Assembly (NCBI RefSeq): GCF_041530365.1
Contig: NZ_CP168034.1
Span: 1,550,001-1,614,000 of the forward strand
From: Capnocytophaga sp. ARDL2
GTDB lineage: Bacteria; Bacteroidota; Bacteroidia; Flavobacteriales; Flavobacteriaceae
Direction: 5' to 3'
Length of the DNA: 64,000 nt
Shown here: positions 46,564 through 55,146 of the stretch, piece by piece
Layout of the letters: the number at the start of each line of letters is the position of its first letter
Position numbering within the stretch: position 1 is the first letter of the stretch
The notes under the pieces: model-generated
The model's database searches: none
Told to the model about the DNA's origin: nothing
Seen by the model: only the letters and a program-made list of their open reading frames with translations
Position numbers and translations under genes: made by a program

Positions 46564-47297
46564 ATGAATACTAGTGATTTTATTGTTTATGTAGATGAAT
46601 CTGGAGACCATGGATTGACAAGCATTGATAAAGATTATCCTTTGTTTGTTTTAGTTTTCTGTTGTTTTAAAATTGATACTTATATTCAAGAGGCTGTTCC
46701 ATTGTTACAAAAATTTAAATTTGATTTTTTTGGTCATGATCAAATCATTTTACATGAACATCACATAAGAAAACAAAAAGGAGATTTTTCTTTTCTACGA
46801 ATTGATAAAGATTTTCGAAATAATTTTTTAAGAAGTATAAGTAATGTTGTAGAAAATACCCCTGTCGAATTATTTGCGGTGATTATTGATAAAGAAAAAT
46901 TGAGTAGCAAATACATTAGACCCATAATCCATATAATATTGCTTTGCGATATGGTCTTGAAAGGTTATTATATTTTTTGAGAAATCAAAATCAAGAAGGA
47001 AAGGAGGTGCGAGTAATTTTTGAAAAAAGAGGACAAAATGAAGATAAGGATTTAGAGTTGGAGTTTTTGAGAATTTGTAATCCAAAGGTTGAACATACAA
47101 TAAGTACTCCTTGTGATTTTTCAAAAATCAAATTCATTCCCATTTTTGCCGATAAAAAATCAAATTCTTGTGGGTTGCAATTAGCAGATCTTACAGCTCG
47201 ACCTATCGGAATACATTATTTACGACCTGAACAAAATAATGTTGCTTATGACATTGTAAAAAATAAAATCAGAAGAATAAAAATATTTCCTATATAA
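46564..47297 (+). pseudogene. DUF3800 protein gene, frameshifted
   Basis: Two overlapping frames together make one DUF3800 protein of about 240 residues. The first part begins SDFIVYVDESGDHGL (the acidic DESGD motif) and has HEHHIRK; it fails after KLSSKYIRP. The sequence then continues in the frame one base back as NPYNIALRYGLERLLYFLR, ending with SCGLQLADLTARPIG, the C-terminal DUF3800 signature. The break is near 46918-46926 and is explained by loss of one base. DUF3800 proteins are RNase H-like and often found near defence genes. It starts 2 bases after the HsdS-like stop. Confidence 0.8.
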
Positions 47298-47303
47298 AAA
47301 GCA

Positions 47304-47332
47304 AAAAACCTTGGTAAAGACCAAAGTTTTAA
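47304..47332 (+). terminator. Weak hairpin after the DUF3800 gene
   Basis: AAAACCTTGGT and ACCAAAGTTTT pair with one mismatch around AAAG. T's follow. Possibly a terminator for the first two island genes. Confidence 0.4.
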
Positions 47333-47371
47333 TGCCGACCGGGAAATGCCCAATCCTTTAATAGTACAAAG

Positions 47372-47606
47372 GTAATAAAAAGTATTTAAAAGTAATAAAA
47401 AGTATTATAAAAAGTATCTAAAAGTAATAAAAAGTATTATAAAAAGTATCTAAAAGTAATAAAAAGTATTATAAAAAGTATCTAAAAGTAATAAAAAGTA
47501 TTATAAAAAGTATCTAAAAGTAATAAAAAGTATTTAAAAGTAATAAAAAGTATTATAAAAAGTATCTAAAAGTAATAAAAAGTAATAAAAAGTATTATAA
47601 AAAAAC
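47372..47606. repeat. Tandem array of 32-base units with helically phased A-tracts, upstream of hsdM
   Basis: Four consecutive identical 32-base units (47392-47519), then a 20-base short unit, one more 32-base unit (47540-47571), a 10-base unit and a last partial one; a 20-base unit also precedes (47372-47391). Each 32-base unit is three AAAAGTA modules of 10, 12 and 10 bases (AAAAGTAATA, AAAAGTATTATA, AAAAGTATCT). The A-tracts thus recur about every 10.7 bases over 230 bases, about one helical turn, which predicts strongly curved DNA. The array ends 14 bases before the hsdM start. No TAnnTTTG promoter is visible in it. Confidence 0.9.
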
Positions 47607-47619
47607 AAAAAATAATAAA

Positions 47620-49137
47620 ATGACACAAAAAATCACTCAAAAAGATGTAAACAACATTGTATGGAAAGCCTGTGATACTTTCCGTGGAATTATCGACCCA
47701 TCGCAATACAAAGATTATGTACTTACTATGCTGTTTCTAAAGTATGTAACCGATGTGTATAACGAAAAACGAGAGGAATACAGCCGCCAATACAACGGCA
47801 ACGAAGAGAGAATACACCGTGCCTTGGTGCGTGAGCGATTTATCGTGCCAGAAGTGTCGAGTTTTGATTACTTGTACGAGCATCGCAACGACCCAAAAAT
47901 AGGGGAGAAAATCAACCATGCTTTGGCAGAATTGGAAGAGGCCAACCGCGAAAAATTGGGCGGATACGACGGCTCTAATATTTTCAACAACATTGATTTC
48001 AATTCCTCAACTTTGGGCGATTCTAAAGACAAATGTACGCGATTGAAAAACCTTTTGGCAGATTTCAAAGCCCTCAACCTTTCGCAAGCCAATTTGGAAA
48101 ACAACGATGTGATCGGTGGAGCATATGAGTTTTTGATTGCCAACTTTGCCGCAGATTCTGGGAAAAAAGCAGGAGAGTTTTTTACACCAGCAGAGCTTTC
48201 TACACTCTTGGCAAAACTCACCAAGTCCCAACCAGGTTCGCGTATCTACGACCCTACTTGTGGTTCGGGTTCGTTGCTCATCAAAGCAGGAAAAGAGGTA
48301 GGAAACAAAAACTTTTCGCTCTATGGGCAAGAAGTAAACGGTAGCACTTGGGCATTGGCAATGATGAACATGTACCTACACGGATACGACAGTGCCATTA
48401 TTCGTTGGGGCGATGTTTTGCGAAATCCCAAGCACAAAGAAGGCGACCAACTCATGAAATTTGATACCGTAGTAGCCAATCCGCCGTTTTCGTTGGACAA
48501 ATGGGGAGCCGAAGAGCTTCAAAACGACCCTTACAACCGCTTTTGGAGAGGATTGCCACCAAAGTCGAAAGGAGATTGGGCGTTTATTACCCACATGATA
48601 GAGTCGCTCAACGCACACGGAAAAGCAGGAGTAGTCATCCCTCATGGTGTATTGTTTAGAGGAGCAGCCGAGGGCACGATACGCCGAAAAGTGTTGGAAG
48701 AAGACTTGTTGGAAGCCGTAATTGGTTTGCCGTCCAACTTGTTTTTTGGCACAGGTATCCCAGCTGCCATTGTACTTTTCAACAAAGACAAGAAAAACAA
48801 AAATAAGGTATTGTTTATAGACGCAAGCAAGGATTTTGTACCAGGTAAAAACCAAAACATCTTGGGAGAGCAGCACATAGACCGCATCGTGCAGACCTAT
48901 ACGCAGTTTCACGACCACGACCACGCGACAGGAGTAGTAGAAGAAAAATATGCCTACATCGCCGATATAGAAGAAATACGCGAAAACGAGTACAACCTCA
49001 ACATACCTCGCTATGTAGATACCTACGAAGAAGAGGAGACCATAGACTTGGAAGCCGTACAACAGCAAATCTCCGACCTCAAAAAGCAAATCGCTACCGT
49101 ACAATCGCAAATGGAAGAGTATTTACAGCAGTTTTAA
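47620..49137 (+). CDS. hsdM: Type I restriction-modification methylase subunit
   Basis: 505 residues. An N-terminal helical HsdM_N domain (KDVNNIVWKACDTFRGIIDPSQYKDYVLTMLFLKY) precedes the N6-adenine methylase with GEFFTPAELSTLL, DPTCGSGSLLIKAG and the catalytic NPPFSLDKWG. A C-terminal coiled coil (LEAVQQQISDLKKQIATVQSQM) contacts HsdS. It methylates adenines in the target set by HsdS and forms the complex M2S, or M2SR2 with HsdR. The upstream region is the A-tract array; hsdS starts 27-36 bases downstream. Confidence 0.97.
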   Translation: MTQKITQKDVNNIVWKACDTFRGIIDPSQYKDYVLTMLFLKYVTDVYNEKREEYSRQYNGNEERIHRALVRERFIVPEVSSFDYLYEHRNDPKIGEKINHALAELEEANREKLGGYDGSNIFNNIDFNSSTLGDSKDKCTRLKNLLADFKALNLSQANLENNDVIGGAYEFLIANFAADSGKKAGEFFTPAELSTLLAKLTKSQPGSRIYDPTCGSGSLLIKAGKEVGNKNFSLYGQEVNGSTWALAMMNMYLHGYDSAIIRWGDVLRNPKHKEGDQLMKFDTVVANPPFSLDKWGAEELQNDPYNRFWRGLPPKSKGDWAFITHMIESLNAHGKAGVVIPHGVLFRGAAEGTIRRKVLEEDLLEAVIGLPSNLFFGTGIPAAIVLFNKDKKNKNKVLFIDASKDFVPGKNQNILGEQHIDRIVQTYTQFHDHDHATGVVEEKYAYIADIEEIRENEYNLNIPRYVDTYEEEETIDLEAVQQQISDLKKQIATVQSQMEEYLQQF

Positions 49138-49173
49138 TAATTGATAATGCCCCATAGGGGTTAAATGTTAATA

Positions 49174-50376
49174 ATGAACAAAACATACAAACATACAAGC
49201 ATCGGACGAATCCCAAATGACTGGGAAGTGAAAAAACTGGGGGAGATTTCTATCATTCAAGGAGATTATGGTATTAATGCAAGTGCAGTTGAATATTCTG
49301 ATGGTTTACCTACATATTTAAGAATAACCGATATTGATGAGGAAGGAAATTATTGTGATAAAAATAAAGTTTCTGTTGATGATGTAAATTATAAAAATTT
49401 TATCTTAAAAAACAATGATTTTGTTTTTGCTAGAACAGGTGCTTCTGTTGGAAAAACATATTTGCATAATTCAAAATTAAATGGAGATTTAGTTTTCGCT
49501 GGTTTCTTAATTAGATTTAGAGTTGATGAAAAAAAAATATTTCCATATTATTTGAAAATATTTACTCAAACAAATAAATATTGGAATTGGGTAAATGTAT
49601 TTTCTATGAGGAGTGGACAACCTGGTATAAATAGTAGAGAGTATTGCAACCTCCAACTCCCCCTCCCTCCCTTACCCGAGCAGGAGGCAATTGCTGCCTG
49701 TCTCAGCACTTGGGATATCGCCATCGAGAAGCAAAGCCAACTCATCAACGCTCTGCAACAGCGAAAAAAAGCCCTCATGCAGCAGCTGCTCACCGGCAAA
49801 AAAAGACTCCTAAACCCCAAAAACAACCAACCTTTTTCACACCCCTGGAAAGAAGTGAAATTGGGGGAGGTGTGTGAAATAACCACAGGAAGATTGGATG
49901 CTAATGCTATGCGTGAAAATGGTAAATATCGATTTTACACTTGTGCAAAAGAATTTTATCGCATTAATGAATATGCGTTTGATACAGAAGCGTTATTGAT
50001 CTCTGGAAATGGTGCCCATGTTGGATATATTCATTATTATAAAGGTAAATTTAATGCGTATCAGAGAACTTATGTTTTAGATACATTTAATCAAAATATA
50101 TTATTTGTTAAATACTTTCTTGAAAAGTTTTTGCATAGAAGAATTTTTTCGGAAAAAAAAGAAGGGAATACACCATATATAGTTTTATCAACTTTATCTG
50201 AAATGAATATTTTTCTTCCATCAATAGAAGAACAAATCGCTATCGCAGAGGTATTGTCCACGGCAGATGAGGAATTGGCATTGCAAAAACAATTGCTCGT
50301 GCAATACCAACAGCAGAAAAAAGCCCTTATGCAACAATTGCTTACGGGAAAGAAACGGTTGAGAATTGAGAATTGA
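49174..50376 (+). CDS. hsdS: Type I restriction-modification specificity subunit
   Basis: 400 residues from the ATG at 49174 (an in-frame ATG at 49165 is also possible). Two target-recognition domains (about 10-170 and 225-350) each end in a conserved helix; the helices contain the same sequence, KKALMQQLLTGKKRL, at about 208 and 382. The TRD-coding DNA (49250-49650 and 49880-50240) is AT-rich, whereas the helix-coding parts use richer codons, a mosaic that indicates TRD exchange. The stop codon sits in a repeat also found at the end of the type IIG gene. Confidence 0.95.
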   Translation: MNKTYKHTSIGRIPNDWEVKKLGEISIIQGDYGINASAVEYSDGLPTYLRITDIDEEGNYCDKNKVSVDDVNYKNFILKNNDFVFARTGASVGKTYLHNSKLNGDLVFAGFLIRFRVDEKKIFPYYLKIFTQTNKYWNWVNVFSMRSGQPGINSREYCNLQLPLPPLPEQEAIAACLSTWDIAIEKQSQLINALQQRKKALMQQLLTGKKRLLNPKNNQPFSHPWKEVKLGEVCEITTGRLDANAMRENGKYRFYTCAKEFYRINEYAFDTEALLISGNGAHVGYIHYYKGKFNAYQRTYVLDTFNQNILFVKYFLEKFLHRRIFSEKKEGNTPYIVLSTLSEMNIFLPSIEEQIAIAEVLSTADEELALQKQLLVQYQQQKKALMQQLLTGKKRLRIEN

Positions 50377-50402
50377 TCCCCAATATCTCGAGACAGGCAA
50401 TT
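50371..50402. repeat. Repeat shared with the end of the type IIG gene, copy 2
   Basis: AATTGATCCCCAATATCTCG then AGACAGGCAATT; 26 of 32 bases or more match 33121-33152, including the TGA stop. Confidence 0.7.
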
Positions 50403-50444
50403 GAGAGGCGAGGACTTGTCCGACTGAGCGAAGCTAATCGAAAA

Positions 50445-50573
50445 CTATGTGAACTATGATGTCTATGTGTTTAAAAAAGTATAGCGTCTTTGGTTTCTTC
50501 TAAAGCGAAGCGTCTCTGATTCCTAAAAAATCTCTGATTCTCAGTGGTGAAAAAAATAAAAATAAATAAAAAA
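50445..50573. repeat. Family B end and related repeat between hsdS and hsdR
   Basis: CTATGTGAACTATGATGTCTATGTGTTTAAAAAA matches the right end of the family B element at 45747-45778. It is followed by GCGAAGCGTCTCTGATTCC and TCTCAGTGGTGAAAAA, related to family C. hsdR is thus separated from hsdS by repeat DNA. Confidence 0.55.
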
Positions 50574-53500
50574 ATGTTTTTTACAGAAGATAATACCGCA
50601 CAATTACCCGCACTGAAGTTACTCATCGACCTCGGGTACCAATACCTCACCCCAAGCGAAGCTCTCTCGGCTCGTGAAGGTAGAGAAAGCAATGTGCTGC
50701 TCACCGATATATTGCGTACACAATTGCAAAAAATAAATACCATAAAAATTGGTAGCAAACAGGCAGATTTTACCGATGCCAATATCCTCCGTGCCATAGA
50801 CAAACTCAAAGAAATACCTTTGTCTGATGGTTTTGTACACGCCTGCAATAGCATTTACAACCTATTGCGTTTTGGTTGTGCATTGGAGCAAAGTATAGAC
50901 GGCGACCGCAAGAGCCACACCCTGCAATACATCGACTGGAATTGTATAGAAAACAATGTGTTTCATGTAACAGAAGAGTTTACCGTAACGCGTATGGGGC
51001 GTAAAGACAGCTATAGACCCGATTTGGTACTGTTTGTAAACGGTATTCCGCTGGCGGTCATCGAGTCTAAAAGTCCTACAATCAAAGAACCCACGCGTGA
51101 AGCCATCTCGCAACACCTGAGAAATCAGATGGAAAACGGCATACAACCGCTCTATGTCTATTGTCAGCTATTGGGAAGTATCTCACTCACCGAAGCCAAA
51201 TATGCTACCACCAACACCAAAGAAGAATTTTGGTCGGTGTGGAAAGAAAAACAACCACAGTATTTGCAAAACTTGCCTACATTGGTCAATCAAGAGCTAT
51301 CAAAAACAGACGAAAGCAAGGTGTTTTTTCAGAGCAAACTTCGCAGAAATTCCGATTTTTTGCAATACAAAGAAAAATACCAACATACAGTAGGCATCAC
51401 CGCTCAAGATACCATGATTTACGGACTTTTTAGCAAAGAACGACTATTGAGTCTTGTAAAAGATTTTGTGGTTTTTGAAGGAGGTGTATTGAAAAAAGTA
51501 GCGAGATTTCAACAGTTTTTTGCCATAAACAAAATCATAGACCGCATACAACACATAGAAAACGGCAAACGAAAAGGGGGAGTGGTATGGCATACGCAAG
51601 GTAGTGGAAAATCACTGACTATGGCAATGTTGGCACGCAAAATAAAAGAAACTATAATCAATCCGTTGATAGTGGTGGTAACAGATAGAGAAGAACTCGA
51701 CAATCAGATTACCGCTACACTAAAAAAAGTAGAAATCGATGTTATCAACGCCAGTTCGGGCAAACATTTGGTCAATTTGTTGAAAAGCGATGGCGATTTT
51801 GTAACCACTACGATTGTCAATAAGTTTCAGGCAGCGGTAAAGAAAATGGGCAAAAAGCCACTCGACCATCCCAATGTATTTGTGTTGATAGACGAGGCAC
51901 ACCGCACCCAATACGGTGTTTTCAATACCAATATGGAACGCATATTGGAAAACGCTTGTTTTATAGTGTTTACAGGTACGCCTTTGATGAAAAAACAAAA
52001 ATCTACTGCACAAAAATTTGGTGGTATCATCGATACCTACACCATCGTAGAAGCGGTAGAAGACAAGGCGATTGTACCTATTTTGTACGAAGGACGATTG
52101 GCGTTGCAAGAAATCAATCAAAAAATGATCGACAGAGGATTTGACCGCGTATCCGAAGGTCTGTCTGACTATCACAAAATGGAACTCAAACGCAAGTCCA
52201 ACAACGCCCAATTGATTTCCAAAACCGAGCAAAACATCACAGAAATTGCATGGGATATTAGCAAACATTTTTCTCAAACCTGGGGAGTCAATCTGCAAGG
52301 GGTTCACTCAGGTTTTAGAGGTATGGTCGTTTGTCCAGACAAGCTCACTGCTGTGAAGTACAAAAAAGCCTTTGATGCTATAGGTTTGGTAAAAACCGAA
52401 GTGGTAATGTCGCCACCCGATACCAGAGAAAACAATGAAGATGTACACAGCAGTACTTCGAGCGAAGTGGTACAATACTACGAAATGCTGAAAACAAAGT
52501 ATGGCAAAGACATAGAAAACGCCATCATACAGCAATATGAAAAAGGCGAAAGCATCGAATTGCTCATTGTGATAGACAAATTGCTTACTGGCTTTGATGT
52601 GCCTAGTACTACTGTGATGTATTTGTGTAGAAAATTACGAGAGCATACACTGTTACAAGCCATTGCCAGAGTAAATCGAGTGTATCCGGGCAAGGATTAC
52701 GGATTTGTAATCGATTATGCAGGGATTATGCAAGAGTTGGAAGAAGCCTTGGCTACCTATTCCAACGAAGAAGATGCCATAGAAAAAATGGATATACAAA
52801 ATACACTGACGCATATTGCAGCCAAAGTCGATAAATTGCCACAATTGTACGCCGATTTGTTGGCACATTTCAATTCTGTAAAAAACAAAAACGACTTAGA
52901 AGAATTTGTAGCCTATTTGTCGGATATTGAATTGAGAGAATCGTTTTACGAAAAATTTAGTCAATTTGCCAAAGTATTGAAAATGGCATTGGCTACAGTA
53001 GATTTTTATAAAAAGGTTTCCGAAGAAAAAATCAATCGATACAAAGACGATTTGAAGAAATTTGCTCAAATTCGTGCTACGGTAAACAATGTGTATACAG
53101 ACGAAATCAGTTTTGCACCATACGAAAAGCAATTGCAAAATCTCTTGGATCAGCATGTGATTACAGAAGAAATCATTCGCCTTACAGAACAAGTAGATAT
53201 CCTCGATACCAAAAAGTTTGATGAAGAGTTGAGCAAAATTGTAGGCAATCGAGCAAAAGCAGAAAAAATAGCATCGGCTACATCGAAATACATCAGCGAA
53301 CGAAAAGATATCGACCCTGTGTGGTATCAGAAACTTTCCGAACTCATTCAAAAGACCATACTCGAAATGAGAGAAAACCGAATTTCTGATATAGAAGCCC
53401 TCAAGAGATTGCAAGAAATACGCAACGAAGTTACTGGAGTGAAAACGAAAGATGATATGCCAGAATCGGTTTCGAAAAAAATGAGAACCAAAGCCGTTTA

Positions 53501-53738
53501 TCGCTTATTGACCAACGAAAACATAGAAGAAAGCGAACAAGTAACACTCTTTTTTGAAGAAATTTTGACTCAAGAAGAAGTTGTTGATTGGTACAAAAAC
53601 AACGATGTAATCAATAGAATCGATTTACAATTGAGTGATTATTTGATGGATGTCATCGGATTGTCATTGAATAAGGCAGAAGAATTGTCGAAAAAATGTA
53701 TAGAAATCGTCATTTCCAATGTAAAAGTTCAGAAATGA
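50574..53738 (+). CDS. hsdR: Type I restriction endonuclease subunit (ATP-dependent translocase)
   Basis: 1054 residues from the ATG at 50574; the frame is open about ten codons upstream, but these are Lys/Ile-rich repeat DNA. The nuclease domain has LVLFVNGIPLAVIESKS (PD-ExK). The SF2 motor follows with Walker A VVWHTQGSGKSLTMA, VVTDREELDNQI, the DEAH box VLIDEAHRTQ, VFTGTPL and LLIVIDKLLTGFDVP. The C-terminal helical domain (about 780-1050) binds HsdM/S. It cleaves unmodified DNA after translocation. Its stop overlaps the start of the metallopeptidase gene. Confidence 0.97.
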   Translation: MFFTEDNTAQLPALKLLIDLGYQYLTPSEALSAREGRESNVLLTDILRTQLQKINTIKIGSKQADFTDANILRAIDKLKEIPLSDGFVHACNSIYNLLRFGCALEQSIDGDRKSHTLQYIDWNCIENNVFHVTEEFTVTRMGRKDSYRPDLVLFVNGIPLAVIESKSPTIKEPTREAISQHLRNQMENGIQPLYVYCQLLGSISLTEAKYATTNTKEEFWSVWKEKQPQYLQNLPTLVNQELSKTDESKVFFQSKLRRNSDFLQYKEKYQHTVGITAQDTMIYGLFSKERLLSLVKDFVVFEGGVLKKVARFQQFFAINKIIDRIQHIENGKRKGGVVWHTQGSGKSLTMAMLARKIKETIINPLIVVVTDREELDNQITATLKKVEIDVINASSGKHLVNLLKSDGDFVTTTIVNKFQAAVKKMGKKPLDHPNVFVLIDEAHRTQYGVFNTNMERILENACFIVFTGTPLMKKQKSTAQKFGGIIDTYTIVEAVEDKAIVPILYEGRLALQEINQKMIDRGFDRVSEGLSDYHKMELKRKSNNAQLISKTEQNITEIAWDISKHFSQTWGVNLQGVHSGFRGMVVCPDKLTAVKYKKAFDAIGLVKTEVVMSPPDTRENNEDVHSSTSSEVVQYYEMLKTKYGKDIENAIIQQYEKGESIELLIVIDKLLTGFDVPSTTVMYLCRKLREHTLLQAIARVNRVYPGKDYGFVIDYAGIMQELEEALATYSNEEDAIEKMDIQNTLTHIAAKVDKLPQLYADLLAHFNSVKNKNDLEEFVAYLSDIELRESFYEKFSQFAKVLKMALATVDFYKKVSEEKINRYKDDLKKFAQIRATVNNVYTDEISFAPYEKQLQNLLDQHVITEEIIRLTEQVDILDTKKFDEELSKIVGNRAKAEKIASATSKYISERKDIDPVWYQKLSELIQKTILEMRENRISDIEALKRLQEIRNEVTGVKTKDDMPESVSKKMRTKAVYRLLTNENIEESEQVTLFFEEILTQEEVVDWYKNNDVINRIDLQLSDYLMDVIGLSLNKAEELSKKCIEIVISNVKVQK

Positions 53739-54472
53739 TGGAAAAAAGCATTTATTACGGAACAAAAAAAATATATTTCGATCTGCAACATTCCGAACGA
53801 AAAACTATGGGAATAAAAGTAACCCCCGACGGTCATGTGTGGGTGAAAGTGCCGATAGCCACCAAAGAGCGAGAAGTAGAAGAATGGGTGATGAAAAAAG
53901 CACAATGGATACTAAAACAACAAGCCTTTTTTGCCCAAAGCGATTTTATAGATATCCATAGCGAAATAAAATCGGGTTACAGTGTTTTGTATATGGGTAG
54001 GCAATACAAACTATTGGTGAAAATTGCTTCAAAAGATGAGGTGTTTTATCAAGGAAATCTCTTTTTGGTACACGTGAAAAAAAAGCAAGACGCATCAAAA
54101 GTATTCTATCAATGGATGAAACACAGAGCTATGCAAAAGATTGTAGAAATAGCTCACCCATTGATGAAAAAATTTCTGAGAAAACACAGCGTTTCTTCCG
54201 AAATATCATTTCAAGAAATGCCTACCCGTTGGGGAAGTTGTACAGGGAAAAATAAATTGATTTTCAATCCAAAACTAATACACACCCCCAAGCGATGTAT
54301 CGAATATGTGGTCGTACACGAACTCTGTCACTTGATTCACAAACACCACAACGAAGCATTTTTTAACTTGCTCACCACAGAGATGCCTGATTGGGAAAAA
54401 CGAAAAGCCGTTTTGGATAGGTATAGAGTGAATGAAATTAACTACCTTTGCAGTTTTGAAAAACAAAAATAG
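53735..54472 (+). CDS. YgjP-like (DUF45) zinc metallopeptidase
   Basis: 245 residues, starting in the ATGATG that overlaps the hsdR stop. The zinc-binding motif is VVVHELCHLIHKHHNEAF (HEXXH plus a downstream His/Glu), preceded by MPTRWGSCTGKNKLIFNP, the WGSC signature of the YgjP family. Such genes are frequently the last gene of type I RM operons; what they do there is not known. The overlap shows it is translated with hsdR. Confidence 0.92.
   Translation: MMEKSIYYGTKKIYFDLQHSERKTMGIKVTPDGHVWVKVPIATKEREVEEWVMKKAQWILKQQAFFAQSDFIDIHSEIKSGYSVLYMGRQYKLLVKIASKDEVFYQGNLFLVHVKKKQDASKVFYQWMKHRAMQKIVEIAHPLMKKFLRKHSVSSEISFQEMPTRWGSCTGKNKLIFNPKLIHTPKRCIEYVVVHELCHLIHKHHNEAFFNLLTTEMPDWEKRKAVLDRYRVNEINYLCSFEKQK
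54443..54450 (+). promoter_or_regulatory. Putative -7 element (TACCTTTG) for the YggS gene
   Basis: TAnnTTTG inside the end of the metallopeptidase gene, 25 bases before the YggS ATG; it would give a housekeeping promoter separate from the RM operon. Confidence 0.4.
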
Positions 54473-54474
54473 CA

Positions 54475-55134
54475 ATGTCAATAGCAACTCAAATACAAAA
54501 CATACAATCTCAACTTCCAGAGCATGTAACCCTGGTTGCGGTATCGAAAACCAAACCGGTGGAAGACATTATGGAGGCATACAATGCAGGTCAGCGTGTG
54601 TTTGGAGAAAACAAAATCCAAGAAATGACCGAAAAATACGAGCAATTGCCTCGTGATATTCAATGGCATATGATTGGGCATGTTCAGACCAATAAGGTGA
54701 AATACATGGCAGGATATGTTGCAATGATTCATGGTGTGGACAGCTTGAAATTGTTGCTCGAAATCAATAAACAAGCAAAAAAATGGCGTCGTGTGATACC
54801 GTGTTTGTTGCAAGTGTTTATAGCTTCGGAAGAAACAAAATTTGGACTTTCGCAGGAAGAATTGTTGCAAATTATCCACAGCGAAGAGTTTAAAGCGTTG
54901 GAAAACATCAAAGTAGTAGGATTAATGGGTATGGCGTCGTTTACCGATGATGTCAAGAAAATCTTATCTGAGTTTACTACACTCAAGCATATTTTCGACT
55001 ATGTGCAACCGTATCAATTGCCCAACTGTCATTTTACCCAATTGTCTATGGGAATGAGTGGTGATTACAAAATTGCTATAGAATGCGGAAGTACTATGGT
55101 ACGCATCGGAAGTACTATTTTTGGAACAAGATAA
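54475..55134 (+). CDS. YggS/PROSC family PLP-binding protein
   Basis: 219 residues. PLP lysine in TLVAVSKTKPVEDI, then AGQRVFGENKIQEM, WHMIGHVQTNKVKYM, VIPCLLQVFIASEETKFGLS and LSMGMSGDYKIAIECGSTMVRIGS. It maintains PLP and amino-acid balance. It starts 2 bases after the metallopeptidase stop but is a housekeeping gene and probably has its own promoter. Confidence 0.95.
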   Translation: MSIATQIQNIQSQLPEHVTLVAVSKTKPVEDIMEAYNAGQRVFGENKIQEMTEKYEQLPRDIQWHMIGHVQTNKVKYMAGYVAMIHGVDSLKLLLEINKQAKKWRRVIPCLLQVFIASEETKFGLSQEELLQIIHSEEFKALENIKVVGLMGMASFTDDVKKILSEFTTLKHIFDYVQPYQLPNCHFTQLSMGMSGDYKIAIECGSTMVRIGSTIFGTR

Positions 55135-55146
55135 TCCCTATTCATC

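Noticed and set aside
47372..47606. CRISPR array
   Set aside because: The units are contiguous with no unique spacers, and no cas gene is nearby.
48376..49110. Long antisense frame inside hsdM
   Set aside because: Opposite to a clear hsdM frame and without any motif.
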